From: Pseudomonas rhizophila
GTDB lineage: Bacteria > Pseudomonadota > Gammaproteobacteria > Pseudomonadales > Pseudomonadaceae
DNA: 64,000 nt
Direction: 5' to 3'
NCBI RefSeq assembly: GCF_003033885.1
Contig: NZ_CP024081.1
Coordinates: 3,497,350-3,561,349 of the forward strand
Under the pieces are notes generated by a model. The model saw only the letters and a program-made list of their open reading frames with translations, was not told where the DNA came from and made no database searches. Each line of letters starts with the position of its first letter. Positions within the stretch are counted from its first letter, which is position 1. This document shows, piece after piece, positions 18,403 to 26,639 of this stretch. The position numbers and the translations under genes are program-made.

Positions 18403-18702
18403 AGTTATTACCCTCATCAGTGGTCCCAAATGGGTGTCCGGGACGCTCATCCAGAAACCCACGGTACTCATGCGCGTCGGAGGCTTTTTGAGCCACCACG
18501 CCAGAGTTTCCGCGAGTTCCTCACAGAAGCTGCTTTCAAAGTTTTACGCCTGCAGAACGGGGAGCTGATGAGGGTTGGCGTTGGGCTTTCCCCGCTGGAA
18601 AGACCCTCGGCCAACACCGCTCTGAAGGAACGACTGTGCTCGTGACGCTTTGAAAACAGCTTCTAACGGACATTGGCGCCTTAAAAGGCTGGCTGATTCT
18701 AC
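18403..18702 (-). promoter_or_regulatory. Structured 5' leader of acnB, candidate cis-regulatory RNA
   Basis: On the acnB strand an outer stem pairs 18664-18648 with 18541-18525: 17 consecutive pairs including one U-G wobble, which would be a C-A mismatch in RNA from the other strand. Inside it, GTTGGC (18615-18610) pairs with GCCAAC (18579-18574), and GGGTCTTTCC pairs with GGAAAGCCC (18606-18583) with one bulge. The segment 18575-18565 (ACCCTCATCAG) is a perfect 11-nt complement of 18420-18410, which contains the acnB Shine-Dalgarno. A possible -10 (TAGAAT, 18701-18696) follows a T-rich tract. Function is inferred from pairing only. Confidence 0.6.
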
Positions 18703-18729
18703 GGCAAAAAAAAAATAAACGTAAGTTGG

Positions 18730-18747
18730 CCCCTGAAGTTTGAGGGG
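18730..18747. promoter_or_regulatory. Small inverted repeat between acnB and the DUF1289 gene
   Basis: CCCCT and AGGGG arms separated by 8 nt, upstream of both divergent genes. No T-run follows, so it is not an obvious terminator. It may be an operator or chance. Confidence 0.3.
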
Positions 18748-18810
18748 TGATCAATCTTAGACAAAGGGCTAACATGCCGGCCTGTCCTGCTTTTGCGTGT
18801 GTTTTTCCTT

Positions 18811-19281
18811 ATGCCCAACCAGCTCATCAAGACCCCCTGCGTCGGCCTTTGCTCCACTGTCTACGGTGACCTGGTGTGCCGTGGCTGCAAGCGGTTCCAC
18901 CATGAAGTGATTCATTGGAACGGCTATAACGAGGACGAAAAACGCGCGGTGTGGATGCGGCTTGAGCAGTTGCTGGTCCAGGTGATGGTGGCCAAACTGG
19001 AGGTTTTTGATCCTGCGCTGCTGCGCCAGCAACTGGAAACACGCAAGATTCGTTTTGTGCCGCACCAGTCGGAATATTGCTGGGCTTATCAATTGATCGC
19101 CCGTGGCGCGCGGGTGATCAACAACCTGGAAGCCTACGGCATGGTGCTGATGCCCGAATTTCGCGACTGGGACCTGCCGGACCTGCGCGACGCCATTGAT
19201 CGGGAATTCTTCCTGCTGTCCGAAGCCCATTACCAGCGCTACATCGCGCCGGGCTTCCTGAAGGATGCCATTGGCGGCTGA
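18811..19281 (+). CDS. DUF1289 domain protein (putative Cys4 metal-binding)
   Basis: 156-aa protein of unknown function. The N-terminal DUF1289 module shows four cysteines in TPCVGLCSTVYGDLVCRGCKR (C-x3-C, then C-x2-C), likely binding zinc or an Fe-S centre, followed by a longer C-terminal region with no recognised domain. An in-frame TTG at 18793 could extend it by six residues, but ATG 18811 gives the usual MPNQLIKTPC start. Divergent from acnB; single gene. Confidence 0.8.
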   Translation: MPNQLIKTPCVGLCSTVYGDLVCRGCKRFHHEVIHWNGYNEDEKRAVWMRLEQLLVQVMVAKLEVFDPALLRQQLETRKIRFVPHQSEYCWAYQLIARGARVINNLEAYGMVLMPEFRDWDLPDLRDAIDREFFLLSEAHYQRYIAPGFLKDAIGG

Positions 19282-19308
19282 AGGAGATGGCTTTTGTGGC
19301 GGGGGGTG

Positions 19309-20172
19309 TCAGTCCTTGACCGCCAGCTCCACCAGATGATCCTCGACCTCCTGCGGTTTGAGCACCAGCACGTCGCTTTCCAGCGTGTCGAGCACCGCTT
19401 CGGCGGTATTGCCGATCAAGACCCCTGACAACCCGGAACGCGCCACGGTGCCGATCACTGTCACCGCTGCCTGCAGCTTGCGTGCCATGTATGGAATCAG
19501 GACGTCCGCCGGACCTTCTTCGATGTGCAGGTGTTGGTCGTCGATGTCGAACTCAGCCTGGAACGCCCGGCATTGTTCGCGGTATTTGGCCTCGATGGTT
19601 TCCTTGAGCTGGAACGTCGGATCGGCGGAGGACAGCATCGGTGTGGGATGGGCGCTGATCACGTGCAGGTGCGCCTTGGCCAGGATGGCAATGTCGTAGC
19701 CGTGATCGATGATGGTGGAGTGCAGGTGGCGGTGCTCGCCGTCGGCATTGCCCACGTCGACGGCGGCCAAGATCACTTTGTCTTTCCAGGAACCGGCGGT
19801 TTTCACCAGCAGCACTGGAGTCGGGCAATGGCGCAGCAATTTCCAGTCCGCCGGGGTGAGCAGGGCTTTTTTCAGCGGGCTGTCGGGAAAGTGTTGCTTG
19901 ATCACCAGGCCGCAACCTTCGGCCTGCTGTACGTCGATAATGGTTTCGTACAGGCTTTCGTTCCAGGCCTGTTCGGTGGTGACACTGTAGCCGTCGGCCA
20001 GCAACGCGGCCTTCAGCACGCTGAGCATGCCGGCATGGTCATGCTTCTTGTCACACACCAGCAGATGCAGGTGGGCCTGGGTGACACCGGCAATCAGCTT
20101 GGCGCGCTTGAGCGCGAGGCTTTCCGAATGTTCGGGGTCGATGACCACCAGAATGCTGCGAATGGCTTGCAT
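19309..20172 (-). CDS. Tandem universal stress protein (UspA domains x2)
   Basis: 287-aa cytoplasmic protein with two Usp folds. Domain 1 starts at IRSILVVIDPEHSESLALKRA. Domain 2 ends with the nucleotide-binding type motif GTVARSGLSGVLIGNTAE (in pieces), close to G-2x-G-9x-G-S/T. Similar to UspE and to the Anr-controlled Usp proteins of P. aeruginosa. The start is ATG 20172; the longer open frame upstream crosses the promoter. A perfect Anr/FNR box upstream points to low-oxygen induction. It runs opposite to miaE. Confidence 0.9.
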   Translation of the reverse strand: MQAIRSILVVIDPEHSESLALKRAKLIAGVTQAHLHLLVCDKKHDHAGMLSVLKAALLADGYSVTTEQAWNESLYETIIDVQQAEGCGLVIKQHFPDSPLKKALLTPADWKLLRHCPTPVLLVKTAGSWKDKVILAAVDVGNADGEHRHLHSTIIDHGYDIAILAKAHLHVISAHPTPMLSSADPTFQLKETIEAKYREQCRAFQAEFDIDDQHLHIEEGPADVLIPYMARKLQAAVTVIGTVARSGLSGVLIGNTAEAVLDTLESDVLVLKPQEVEDHLVELAVKD

Positions 20173-20205
20173 GATCGGCGTCTCCAGCAATAAAAAGGCA
20201 TGGCG

Positions 20206-20256
20206 TTGCTCAACTATAGTTGTTGTATGGCAGTCGTCGACTTGATGCATATCAAC
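20206..20256 (-). promoter_or_regulatory. Anr/FNR-type class II promoter of the universal stress protein gene
   Basis: A perfect TTGAT-GCAT-ATCAA box at 20243-20256, centred at 20249.5. On the minus strand a TATAGT -10 lies at 20218-20213, giving a likely start near 20207, so the box is centred about 42 bp upstream, the class II position. The -10 lies inside a 12-bp palindrome, CAACTATAGTTG. Confidence 0.8.
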
Positions 20257-20287
20257 GGCGGTGGCTGGTGGTCTGGAGGCAGGCCGG

Positions 20288-20293
20288 TATAAT
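20288..20293 (+). promoter_or_regulatory. Possible -10 element of miaE
   Basis: A consensus TATAAT 39 bp before the miaE start. The expected -35 position has no good match, so this is tentative. Confidence 0.4.
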
Positions 20294-20331
20294 CGGCGCC
20301 CTTCGCTCGACTCTCTTTTTCCGTGAGCCCC

Positions 20332-20937
20332 ATGATCCTTCCCGAAATTCATGAATTCCTTGGTTGCCGCACTCCCGATGCCTGGGTCCAGGCGGCGCTG
20401 GCCGACCAGGAGACGCTGCTGATCGACCACAAGAACTGCGAATTCAAGGCCGCCAGCACCGCCCTGAGCCTGATCGCCAAGTACCACTCCCACGTTGACC
20501 TGATCAACCTGATGTCACGTCTGGCCCGGGAAGAACTGGTGCATCACGAACAGGTGATGCGCCTGATGAAAAAACGCAAGGTCGGCTTGCGCCAGCTCTC
20601 TGCCGGGCGTTACGCCTCGGGGCTGCGCAAAGTGGTCCGCAGCCACGAACCGGTCAAACTGGTGGACACTTTGGTGGTCGGCGCTTTCATCGAGGCCCGC
20701 AGTTGCGAGCGTTTCGAGGCCCTGGTGCCGCACCTGGACGAAGAATTGGGCAAGTTCTATTTCGGTTTGCTCAAAAGCGAAGCCCGGCATTTCCAGGGCT
20801 ACCTGAAACTGGCCTACCAGTATGGCGACGCCAAGGACATCGCCCAGGTGATCGACAAGGTTCGTGACGCCGAGCAGGCGCTGATTGAATCGCCGGATGT
20901 GGAGTTTCGCTTCCACAGTGGTGTGCCTGCGGTATAG
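20332..20937 (+). CDS. miaE: tRNA 2-methylthio-N6-isopentenyladenosine-37 hydroxylase
   Basis: 201-aa non-haem diiron enzyme that hydroxylates ms2i6A37 in tRNAs using oxygen. The carboxylate/histidine ligands are visible in the helices EFKAASTAL, REELVHHEQV (ExxH), EARSCERFEAL and SEARHFQGY (ExxH), as expected for the ferritin-like MiaE fold. An in-frame GTG at 20323 is possible; ATG 20332 gives the usual start MILPEIHEFLGC. Followed by a REP pair. Confidence 0.95.
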   Translation: MILPEIHEFLGCRTPDAWVQAALADQETLLIDHKNCEFKAASTALSLIAKYHSHVDLINLMSRLAREELVHHEQVMRLMKKRKVGLRQLSAGRYASGLRKVVRSHEPVKLVDTLVVGAFIEARSCERFEALVPHLDEELGKFYFGLLKSEARHFQGYLKLAYQYGDAKDIAQVIDKVRDAEQALIESPDVEFRFHSGVPAV

Positions 20938-20953
20938 GGCTGTTTGCCCTGAC

Positions 20954-21049
20954 GCCATCGCGAGCAGGCTCGCTCCCACATTTGATCTTCAGTGAACACA
21001 AGTAATGAGTACACCGAAAATCCCTGTGGGAGCGAGCCTGCTCGCGATG
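20954..21049. repeat. REP pair (REPIN) with conserved spacer
   Basis: A REP in minus and a REP in plus orientation, separated by a spacer beginning TTTGATCTTCAGTGAACACA. The same spacer start occurs in the pair at 21653-21737 and, in part, at 52947-53041. Confidence 0.92.
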
Positions 21050-21072
21050 AGGCCTCACGCAGCTCTACATCC

Positions 21073-21561
21073 TTAATCGCTCAAACCCAGGCGCTCATGC
21101 CATTGGGCAATGGACTCCTGGGGATAGATCTCGAACTGCTGATCGCCGGCGTGCGCCTCGACTTCCACCCACGGCGCCTTGGAGCCCAGCATCAGATGGG
21201 TGTGCTCAGGCGGTACCGGCAACGGCGTGTCGATGGTAGAGGCGAACGGGTGGATCAGCTCAGGCCATTCGGGGCTGAATAGCCACAAGCCTGAACCGCA
21301 AAGGGAACAGAAATGCCGTTCGGCGCTGCTGCGGTGGGCGCGTTTATCCCCGTCATTCCTGAGCCGCGCATGATAGATCGAGATGTGCTTGCGACCGCGT
21401 ACCTTCAAGCTCCGGGCATCGCCCCCCAGGTTTATCGCAAAGCCGCCTCCACCCTGGGTCTTGCGACAGATCGAGCAGTAGCAGCGCTGATAAGGGTAGG
21501 GGTGGGCGCTGTCGAGGCTGAACGACACCGCGCCGCAATGGCAGGATCCTTCGAGCTGCAT
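21073..21561 (-). CDS. GFA-family zinc-binding protein
   Basis: 162-aa protein of the glutathione-dependent formaldehyde-activating (GFA/CENP-V) fold. The zinc ligands are visible in GSCHCGAV near the N-terminus, RCYCSICRKTQGGG around 27-40 and FCSLCGSGLW near 85. Most members have no proven enzymatic role, so activity is not assigned. It lies alone between two REP pairs. Confidence 0.88.
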   Translation of the reverse strand: MQLEGSCHCGAVSFSLDSAHPYPYQRCYCSICRKTQGGGGFAINLGGDARSLKVRGRKHISIYHARLRNDGDKRAHRSSAERHFCSLCGSGLWLFSPEWPELIHPFASTIDTPLPVPPEHTHLMLGSKAPWVEVEAHAGDQQFEIYPQESIAQWHERLGLSD

Positions 21562-21652
21562 GAGAACCTCCGGTTGGCAATTGGGAAGTGGCTCAGGACA
21601 GCCTAGACGGTCGGCATTTTTTGACAGCTGAATTCAGGCCGGCCATGCGGCA

Positions 21653-21737
21653 GCCATCGCGAGCAGGCTCGCTCCCACATTTGATCTTCAGTGAACACAA
21701 ACACCGAAATCCCTGTGGGAGCGGCCTGCTCGCGATG
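21653..21737. repeat. REP pair (REPIN), second copy with a 2-base deletion
   Basis: Same layout and spacer start as the pair at 20954. The right-hand unit reads GGGAGCGGCCTGCTCGCGAT, lacking two bases of the usual unit. Confidence 0.9.
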
Positions 21738-21751
21738 AACGATGACGCGCT

Positions 21752-22369
21752 CTAGCGACCGGGCACCCGCCACAAATACCACGCCGCCACCGTCCGATGT
21801 GGGCTCCACGCCTGTCCAATCCCAACCATCTGTTTGCGCGTCGGTTGGACGTCCAAACCCTTGAGCCGCCGATACCCCTCACGCACTCCAAAGTCATCCG
21901 CCGGCAGGATGTCGGGTCGCTCCAGGCTGTAGATCAGCAGCATCTCCACGGTCCAGCGTCCGACGCCGCGCAGGGTGATCAAGCGTTCGATCAAGGCCTC
22001 ATCATCCATGGCCAGCGCCGCGGGGTAGTCCGGCACCACCTCGTCCAGCGTCGCTTGAGCGATGCCCTGTATGGTCGCGATCTTGCTGGCGGAAAATCCG
22101 CAGTCGCGCATCTGTTGGAAGTCAGTCGCCAGGATCTGCTCAGGCCTGGGGAATATCGCTCCCGGAAACAGCCGCAGAAAGCGACCGAGAATCGCATCGC
22201 CGGCTTTAGCATGCAATTGTTGATAGGCAATCGCCCGGACGAGTGCTTCATACGGGTCGCGGGCCGGTTTGGGTTGCAGCAGGCAAGGGCCGATCATCTC
22301 GACATGACGGCACCAGTCTTCGTCGAGGCTTGCCAGAAAGGTGCTCGCATCGTGGTACGGGACAGGCAT
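21752..22369 (-). CDS. alkA: DNA-3-methyladenine glycosylase II (AlkA-type)
   Basis: 205-aa HhH-GPD base-excision glycosylase removing alkylated purines. The helix-hairpin-helix is LRGVGRWTVEMLL (133-145) and the catalytic Asp is in ILPADDF (Asp158 or 159). It lacks the N-terminal domain of E. coli AlkA (282 aa), as is common for the short bacterial form. It begins 23 bp after ada on the same strand, forming an adaptive-response operon. Confidence 0.92.
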   Translation of the reverse strand: MPVPYHDASTFLASLDEDWCRHVEMIGPCLLQPKPARDPYEALVRAIAYQQLHAKAGDAILGRFLRLFPGAIFPRPEQILATDFQQMRDCGFSASKIATIQGIAQATLDEVVPDYPAALAMDDEALIERLITLRGVGRWTVEMLLIYSLERPDILPADDFGVREGYRRLKGLDVQPTRKQMVGIGQAWSPHRTVAAWYLWRVPGR

Positions 22370-22392
22370 CAGGTGTTCACTCGGCAGGCTGA

Positions 22393-23475
22393 TCAGAATG
22401 CCAGTGGCAGGGACACCTGCACCGCGGCCTTTTCCAGCCGCAACAGAAAAGCCTTGCGTGGCTGCCCGCCACCATAACCGGTCAACGAGCCATCCGCACC
22501 GATCACCCGGTGGCAGGGGATGACGATGGCCAGGCGATTCTGGCCGTTGGCCAGTCCCACCGCACGGCTGGCACCAGGACTGCCGAGGGCAGTGGCGATG
22601 TTGCCGTAGCTACGGGTTTCGCCGTAGGGGATTTTTTCCAGTTCAGCCCAGACCCGGACGGCGAAGGCGCTGCCGGGCATGTGCAGCGGCACGCTGAACG
22701 AGGTGAGCTTTCCAGCGAAATAGTCGGCCAGTTCGGTTTCGATCTGTTGCAAGTGGGGATTGTGCCCCGGGGCGACGGTATAGCCGTAGCGTTGTTGCAA
22801 CTCTTCGATTTCCCGGGTCAGGGCCGGGCGGTCGAGGAACTCCAGCAACACCAGGCCGCGCCGTTCGGCCATGGCCAGCATCGGCCCCAGTGGCGTTGTC
22901 AGGCGGGTGAACAGCAGGGGTTCGCTGTGGGCGGCGCGGCCCGGTGTGATGTGGAAAGACTTCACGAAGGCGTCACGAAATCCGCTCAGGGACTCGTAGC
23001 CTGAGTCAAAGGCCGCATTGTCGATGGAAATCCCTTCTTTGATGCCCCCCAGGGCGATGCCCAGCCGTCGAGTGCGCAGGTACGCATGGAAAGTCATGCC
23101 GAAATGCTGCTTGAACCAGCGCCGCAGCTTCAGCGGTTCAATGCCTTGTTCCAGCAACAAAGCATCGGTCCAGCGCAGGTCGGGTTCGGCGTCCACGGCC
23201 TTGAGCAGCGCCTGGATCCAGGCGGGCGCGATGGCGGCGGCATCCAGCGGCTTGCAACGCAGACAGGCCCGGTAGCCGGCCGACATGGCTTCGTCAGCGT
23301 GGGCGAAAAATTCGACGTTTTCCGGCTTCGGCTTGCGCGCCGTGCAGCTGGGGCGACAGAAGATGCCGGTGGTCTTGACCGCCGTGAAGAACACCCCCTC
23401 GTAGGCGGTGTCTCGTTCGAGCATGGCGCGGACCATCTCGGCATGGGGTGGGAGCAGCGAGTCGTGTAGGTTCAT
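22393..23475 (-). CDS. ada: Ada, methyl phosphotriester/O6-methylguanine-DNA methyltransferase and regulator
   Basis: 360-aa bifunctional repair protein and activator. The N-terminal zinc domain has Cys40, Cys44, Cys71 and Cys74, with the phosphotriester acceptor among the first. An AraC-type helix-turn-helix follows (~100-180), then the methyltransferase domain with acceptor Cys321 in VIPCHRVIG. Domain order and length (E. coli 354) are normal. ATG 23475 is chosen over an upstream ATG at 23511 on length grounds. alkA follows directly, so methylated Ada would be expected to induce both. Confidence 0.95.
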   Translation of the reverse strand: MNLHDSLLPPHAEMVRAMLERDTAYEGVFFTAVKTTGIFCRPSCTARKPKPENVEFFAHADEAMSAGYRACLRCKPLDAAAIAPAWIQALLKAVDAEPDLRWTDALLLEQGIEPLKLRRWFKQHFGMTFHAYLRTRRLGIALGGIKEGISIDNAAFDSGYESLSGFRDAFVKSFHITPGRAAHSEPLLFTRLTTPLGPMLAMAERRGLVLLEFLDRPALTREIEELQQRYGYTVAPGHNPHLQQIETELADYFAGKLTSFSVPLHMPGSAFAVRVWAELEKIPYGETRSYGNIATALGSPGASRAVGLANGQNRLAIVIPCHRVIGADGSLTGYGGGQPRKAFLLRLEKAAVQVSLPLAF

Positions 23476-23541
23476 GGGGGGAGCATAGAGCCAGGCCCGG
23501 GATGGCTCCACCGGAAAATCGACAGTGAATTTTCATCCGCC

Positions 23542-24996
23542 TCAATACTTCCAGAACACCGGCGTGAACAACACCAGCACGGTCAGAATCTCCAGACGAC
23601 CCAGCAGCATGCCAATGGTCAGCAGCCATTTGGCCGCATCCGGCAAGGTGGAGAAGTTGCCGGCCGGTCCGATGATCGAGCCCAGCCCTGGCCCGACGTT
23701 GCACACGGCCGTGGCGGCACCGGTGAGGGCCGTCGTCCAGTCCAGGCCGATCAGCGCAAGCCCAAGGGCGATAGCGCCGATGGTAATGGTGAAGAAAAAA
23801 GAAAACGTCAGCAGCGAACGGACGATCTCTTCGTCGATGGGGTGCTTGTTGTATTTTTTCTGAATCACCGCCCGCGGATGGATCAGTTGTTTCAAACTGC
23901 CCATCAGTAAGGCGCCGGCCACCTGAAAACGAAAAATCTTTAGCCCGCCGGAGGTGGATCCCGAACAACCGCCGACAAACGTCAGGTAGAAAAATAGCAG
24001 CAGGGCAAAGCTGCCCCATAGCGAGTAGTCACCCAGCGCCACACCGGTGGTGGTGACCACCGAAGTCACGTTGACGGCTACGATGCGCACCGCGTCCAGC
24101 CAGGCGTAGTCGCTGTTCAGGCTCAGCCAGGTGCCCACCACGAGCCAGGTAATGACCAGGAATCCGAGGAATCCACGGACCTGATGATCCCTGAGCAACG
24201 CTCGTTTGTTCCCGCGCAACGTGGCGACATACAAGGTGAAGGGCAGTGCACCGGCGATCATGATAATCACCGAGATCCAGTGGATGGCCGGTTGAGACCA
24301 GTTGGCCAGGGACGAATCCGAAGTGGAGAACCCTCCGGTGGAAATCATGGTCATCGCATGGTTGATCGCTTCGAAAGGTGTCATGCCCGCCAGCCACAAG
24401 GCCAGGGCGGCCAGGGCACTCAAGCCTAAGTAGAGCCACAGGATGTAGGTCGCCGCCACATGGGAGCGCGGTGTGACTTTCTCCGACCAGTCCGATGATT
24501 CGGTCTGGAACAGTCGCATGCCGCCGACCCGCAGCAGCGGCAGGATGGCCACTGCCATGCCGATGAAGCCGATCCCTCCGAGCCACTGCAACATCGAGCG
24601 CCAGATCAGCAGGCCCGGGGAGGCATTGTCCAAGCCGGTGAGGATGGTCGAGCCGGTGGTGGTGATGCCGGACATCGTCTCGAAGAATGCGTCGGTGTAG
24701 CTGATGTGCTGGATAAACACCATCGGCAAGGCGGCGAAGGTGCAGACAACCACCCAACTGGCAGTGGTCAGCAGGTACATGTCCCGCGGACGCAGTTGTA
24801 TGTGCTCTGGCCGACCACGTGCTACCAGCAAGATGCCGCAGACAAAGGTGATCAGGCTCGACCACAAGAACGCCGAGAGGTCATCGTTTCGCTCGTACAC
24901 CATCAGCGTGAGAAGCGGGATTGCCATGCTCGCGGCCAGGGTGATCAGGAAAATGCCGAGGATGAATCCGATAAACCGCACAGCCGCAAGGGACAT
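23542..24996 (-). CDS. trkH: Potassium uptake protein TrkH
   Basis: 484-aa inner-membrane K+ channel subunit that works with the TrkA regulator. The four selectivity-filter loops are visible as TTTGST (~113), STGGFS (~221), TTTGVA (~317) and NVGPGLG (~432). The GGCSGSTSGGLKIFR segment is a family hallmark. Length equals the family (~483). No trkA nearby, as usual for Pseudomonas. Oriented away from the lysE-type gene. Confidence 0.96.
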   Translation of the reverse strand: MSLAAVRFIGFILGIFLITLAASMAIPLLTLMVYERNDDLSAFLWSSLITFVCGILLVARGRPEHIQLRPRDMYLLTTASWVVVCTFAALPMVFIQHISYTDAFFETMSGITTTGSTILTGLDNASPGLLIWRSMLQWLGGIGFIGMAVAILPLLRVGGMRLFQTESSDWSEKVTPRSHVAATYILWLYLGLSALAALALWLAGMTPFEAINHAMTMISTGGFSTSDSSLANWSQPAIHWISVIIMIAGALPFTLYVATLRGNKRALLRDHQVRGFLGFLVITWLVVGTWLSLNSDYAWLDAVRIVAVNVTSVVTTTGVALGDYSLWGSFALLLFFYLTFVGGCSGSTSGGLKIFRFQVAGALLMGSLKQLIHPRAVIQKKYNKHPIDEEIVRSLLTFSFFFTITIGAIALGLALIGLDWTTALTGAATAVCNVGPGLGSIIGPAGNFSTLPDAAKWLLTIGMLLGRLEILTVLVLFTPVFWKY

Positions 24997-25198
24997 AAAA
25001 CACGCCTGAAAGAATGAGCCGCCCAGTATCGATTTCGTTGACCGGACGCTGCGTAAAGTTTGCGTAAAAAAAAGCCCGAAACAGCACCTGTTCGCACGGC
25101 GCGCGGTGAGTCGTCGTCATTGGGCAGTTTTGTTCAATACCGCCAGTGGCGTGCAATTTACCTTGAACGCCACCTCACGGACATGAAGAAGGTATGCA

Positions 25199-25786
25199 AT
25201 GAGTCTGATTATTTCCATGGCGGCGTTTGCACTCGTCGCGTCCATCACCCCCGGCCCGGTCAATATAGTCGCCCTCAGTTCCGGGGCGCGATTCGGCTTT
25301 CGTGCCACCTTGCGTCACGTGGCCGGGGCCACCCTGGGGTTTGTCTTGCTGCTGGTGTTGATGGGGCTGGGGTTGCACGAAGTGCTGCAGCGCTGGCCCG
25401 GCCTCACGCGAGTGGTGCAACTGGGGGGCGTGGGTTTTCTGTTGTTCATGGCCTGGAAACTGGCGATGGACAACGGGCAGCTGGGCGCCGGAGACGAGGA
25501 GCGGGCGCCGTCGATGTTTTACGGCGCGTTGATGCAGTGGCTCAACCCCAAGGCGTGGCTGGCCTGTGTGGCCGGGATGGGAGCATTCGTGGCCGATGGT
25601 GAGGCGCGGTTGGTGTGGCAGTTTGCGGCTATCTACCTGGTGATCTGTTATCTCTCGGTAGGCTGCTGGGCCTATGCCGGCAGTTTTCTGCGGGTCTGGC
25701 TGGGCAACCCGGCGACCATGCGCCTGTTCAATCGGACGATGGCGGCGTTGCTGGTGGTCAGTGCGGTGTATTTGTTGTTGCCTTGA
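25199..25786 (+). CDS. LysE/RhtB-family amino-acid exporter
   Basis: 195-aa inner-membrane exporter with about six hydrophobic segments. The N-terminal SITPGPVNIVALSSGARFGF matches the family motif TPGPN around a conserved Gly-rich helix, and LNPKAWL is a second hallmark. The convergent AraC gene 28 bp downstream is a common partner for such exporters. The substrate is not predictable. Confidence 0.9.
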   Translation: MSLIISMAAFALVASITPGPVNIVALSSGARFGFRATLRHVAGATLGFVLLLVLMGLGLHEVLQRWPGLTRVVQLGGVGFLLFMAWKLAMDNGQLGAGDEERAPSMFYGALMQWLNPKAWLACVAGMGAFVADGEARLVWQFAAIYLVICYLSVGCWAYAGSFLRVWLGNPATMRLFNRTMAALLVVSAVYLLLP

Positions 25787-25814
25787 GCCATCCCCGCGAA
25801 AGCAGGATCGGGTA

Positions 25815-26639
25815 TCAACCGCGATATTGGCCCGGGGTGGCGGCCAGGTGTTGTTTGAAGGCGCGCTGGAAATGCGCCTGGTCGGCAAACCCGCTGTCCA
25901 GTGCGACATCGGCAATCAGCTTGCCTTCGCGTAACTGCCGACGGGCGAACTGGATCCGACGATTGACCAGGAAAGCATGGGGCGTCATGCCGTAATGGCG
26001 CTTGAAGGCCCGGCTCAGGTACGACGGCGAAAGTTGTGCGGCGGCGCAGATGTCTTCAAGTTTCAAGGCCTCGCTGCAATGGTCATGGATAAACTGCGCC
26101 GCTCGCATCAATCCCGGGTGGCTGCCACGGTCCGGGCGCCCGGCTGGGTTGAGCCGGTGTTGCAGGTCGATGAAAAACGCTTCGGCGGCGGCGTGTTTGC
26201 GGGCGATGTCGATCCGCTCATCCACCAGTTGGCCGTACAAACCCTGTAAGGCGGCAAACAGCTCGATGTCGCGGCTGTGGGTGGTGGCGAAGCCCTGAAA
26301 ACCCAGGGTCTCGTCAAAGCCGATTCGGCGCTGCAAGTCCGTCAGCCACTGGGTGTCGACGTACAGCATTACATACGACCATGGCTGATCATTGATCGGG
26401 TTGCACGCATGGACATCGCCGGGGTTCATCAATACGACCGTACCGCTCTCTACCTGGAAATTCGATTGCTCATGAAGGTAGGTGCTGCGCCCGGCCGTGA
26501 TAGCCCCGATGGAAAAGTGGTCATGGGAATGACGCGAATAGCAGACCTTGCGTCCATCGGTGATGCCCCGGGCTTCGATGAAGGGCAGCGCTGCATCACG
26601 CCAGAAACGTGGGGCGGCATCATGGGGGGCGGGCTTCAT
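25815..26639 (-). CDS. AraC-family transcriptional regulator
   Basis: 274-aa regulator. The N-terminal cupin-like sensing half (~30-110, with HSHDHFSIGAI and GTVVLMNPGDVHACNP) is followed by two C-terminal helix-turn-helix motifs (~175-274), including YLSRAFKRHYGMTPHAFLVNRR and FADQAHFQRAFKQHLAATPGQYR in pieces. Such AraC/LysE pairs usually control the neighbouring exporter; here that is inference. Confidence 0.9.
   Translation of the reverse strand: MKPAPHDAAPRFWRDAALPFIEARGITDGRKVCYSRHSHDHFSIGAITAGRSTYLHEQSNFQVESGTVVLMNPGDVHACNPINDQPWSYVMLYVDTQWLTDLQRRIGFDETLGFQGFATTHSRDIELFAALQGLYGQLVDERIDIARKHAAAEAFFIDLQHRLNPAGRPDRGSHPGLMRAAQFIHDHCSEALKLEDICAAAQLSPSYLSRAFKRHYGMTPHAFLVNRRIQFARRQLREGKLIADVALDSGFADQAHFQRAFKQHLAATPGQYRG

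Noticed and set aside
18403..18471. Upstream extension of acnB to ATG 18471 or ATG 18417
   Set aside because: The GTG at 18402 has GAGGG at 8 nt and gives the length of known AcnB; upstream ATGs lack a site or overlap it.
18525..18664. Reading the inverted repeat as a transposon remnant
   Set aside because: No target duplication or second copy was seen in this window and the wobble favours RNA pairing; still kept as an alternative because the whole genome could not be searched.
20243..20300. Anr control of miaE by the same box
   Set aside because: The distance from the box to the likely miaE start is about 50 bp, outside the class II position, so activation of miaE is not supported; repression cannot be judged.
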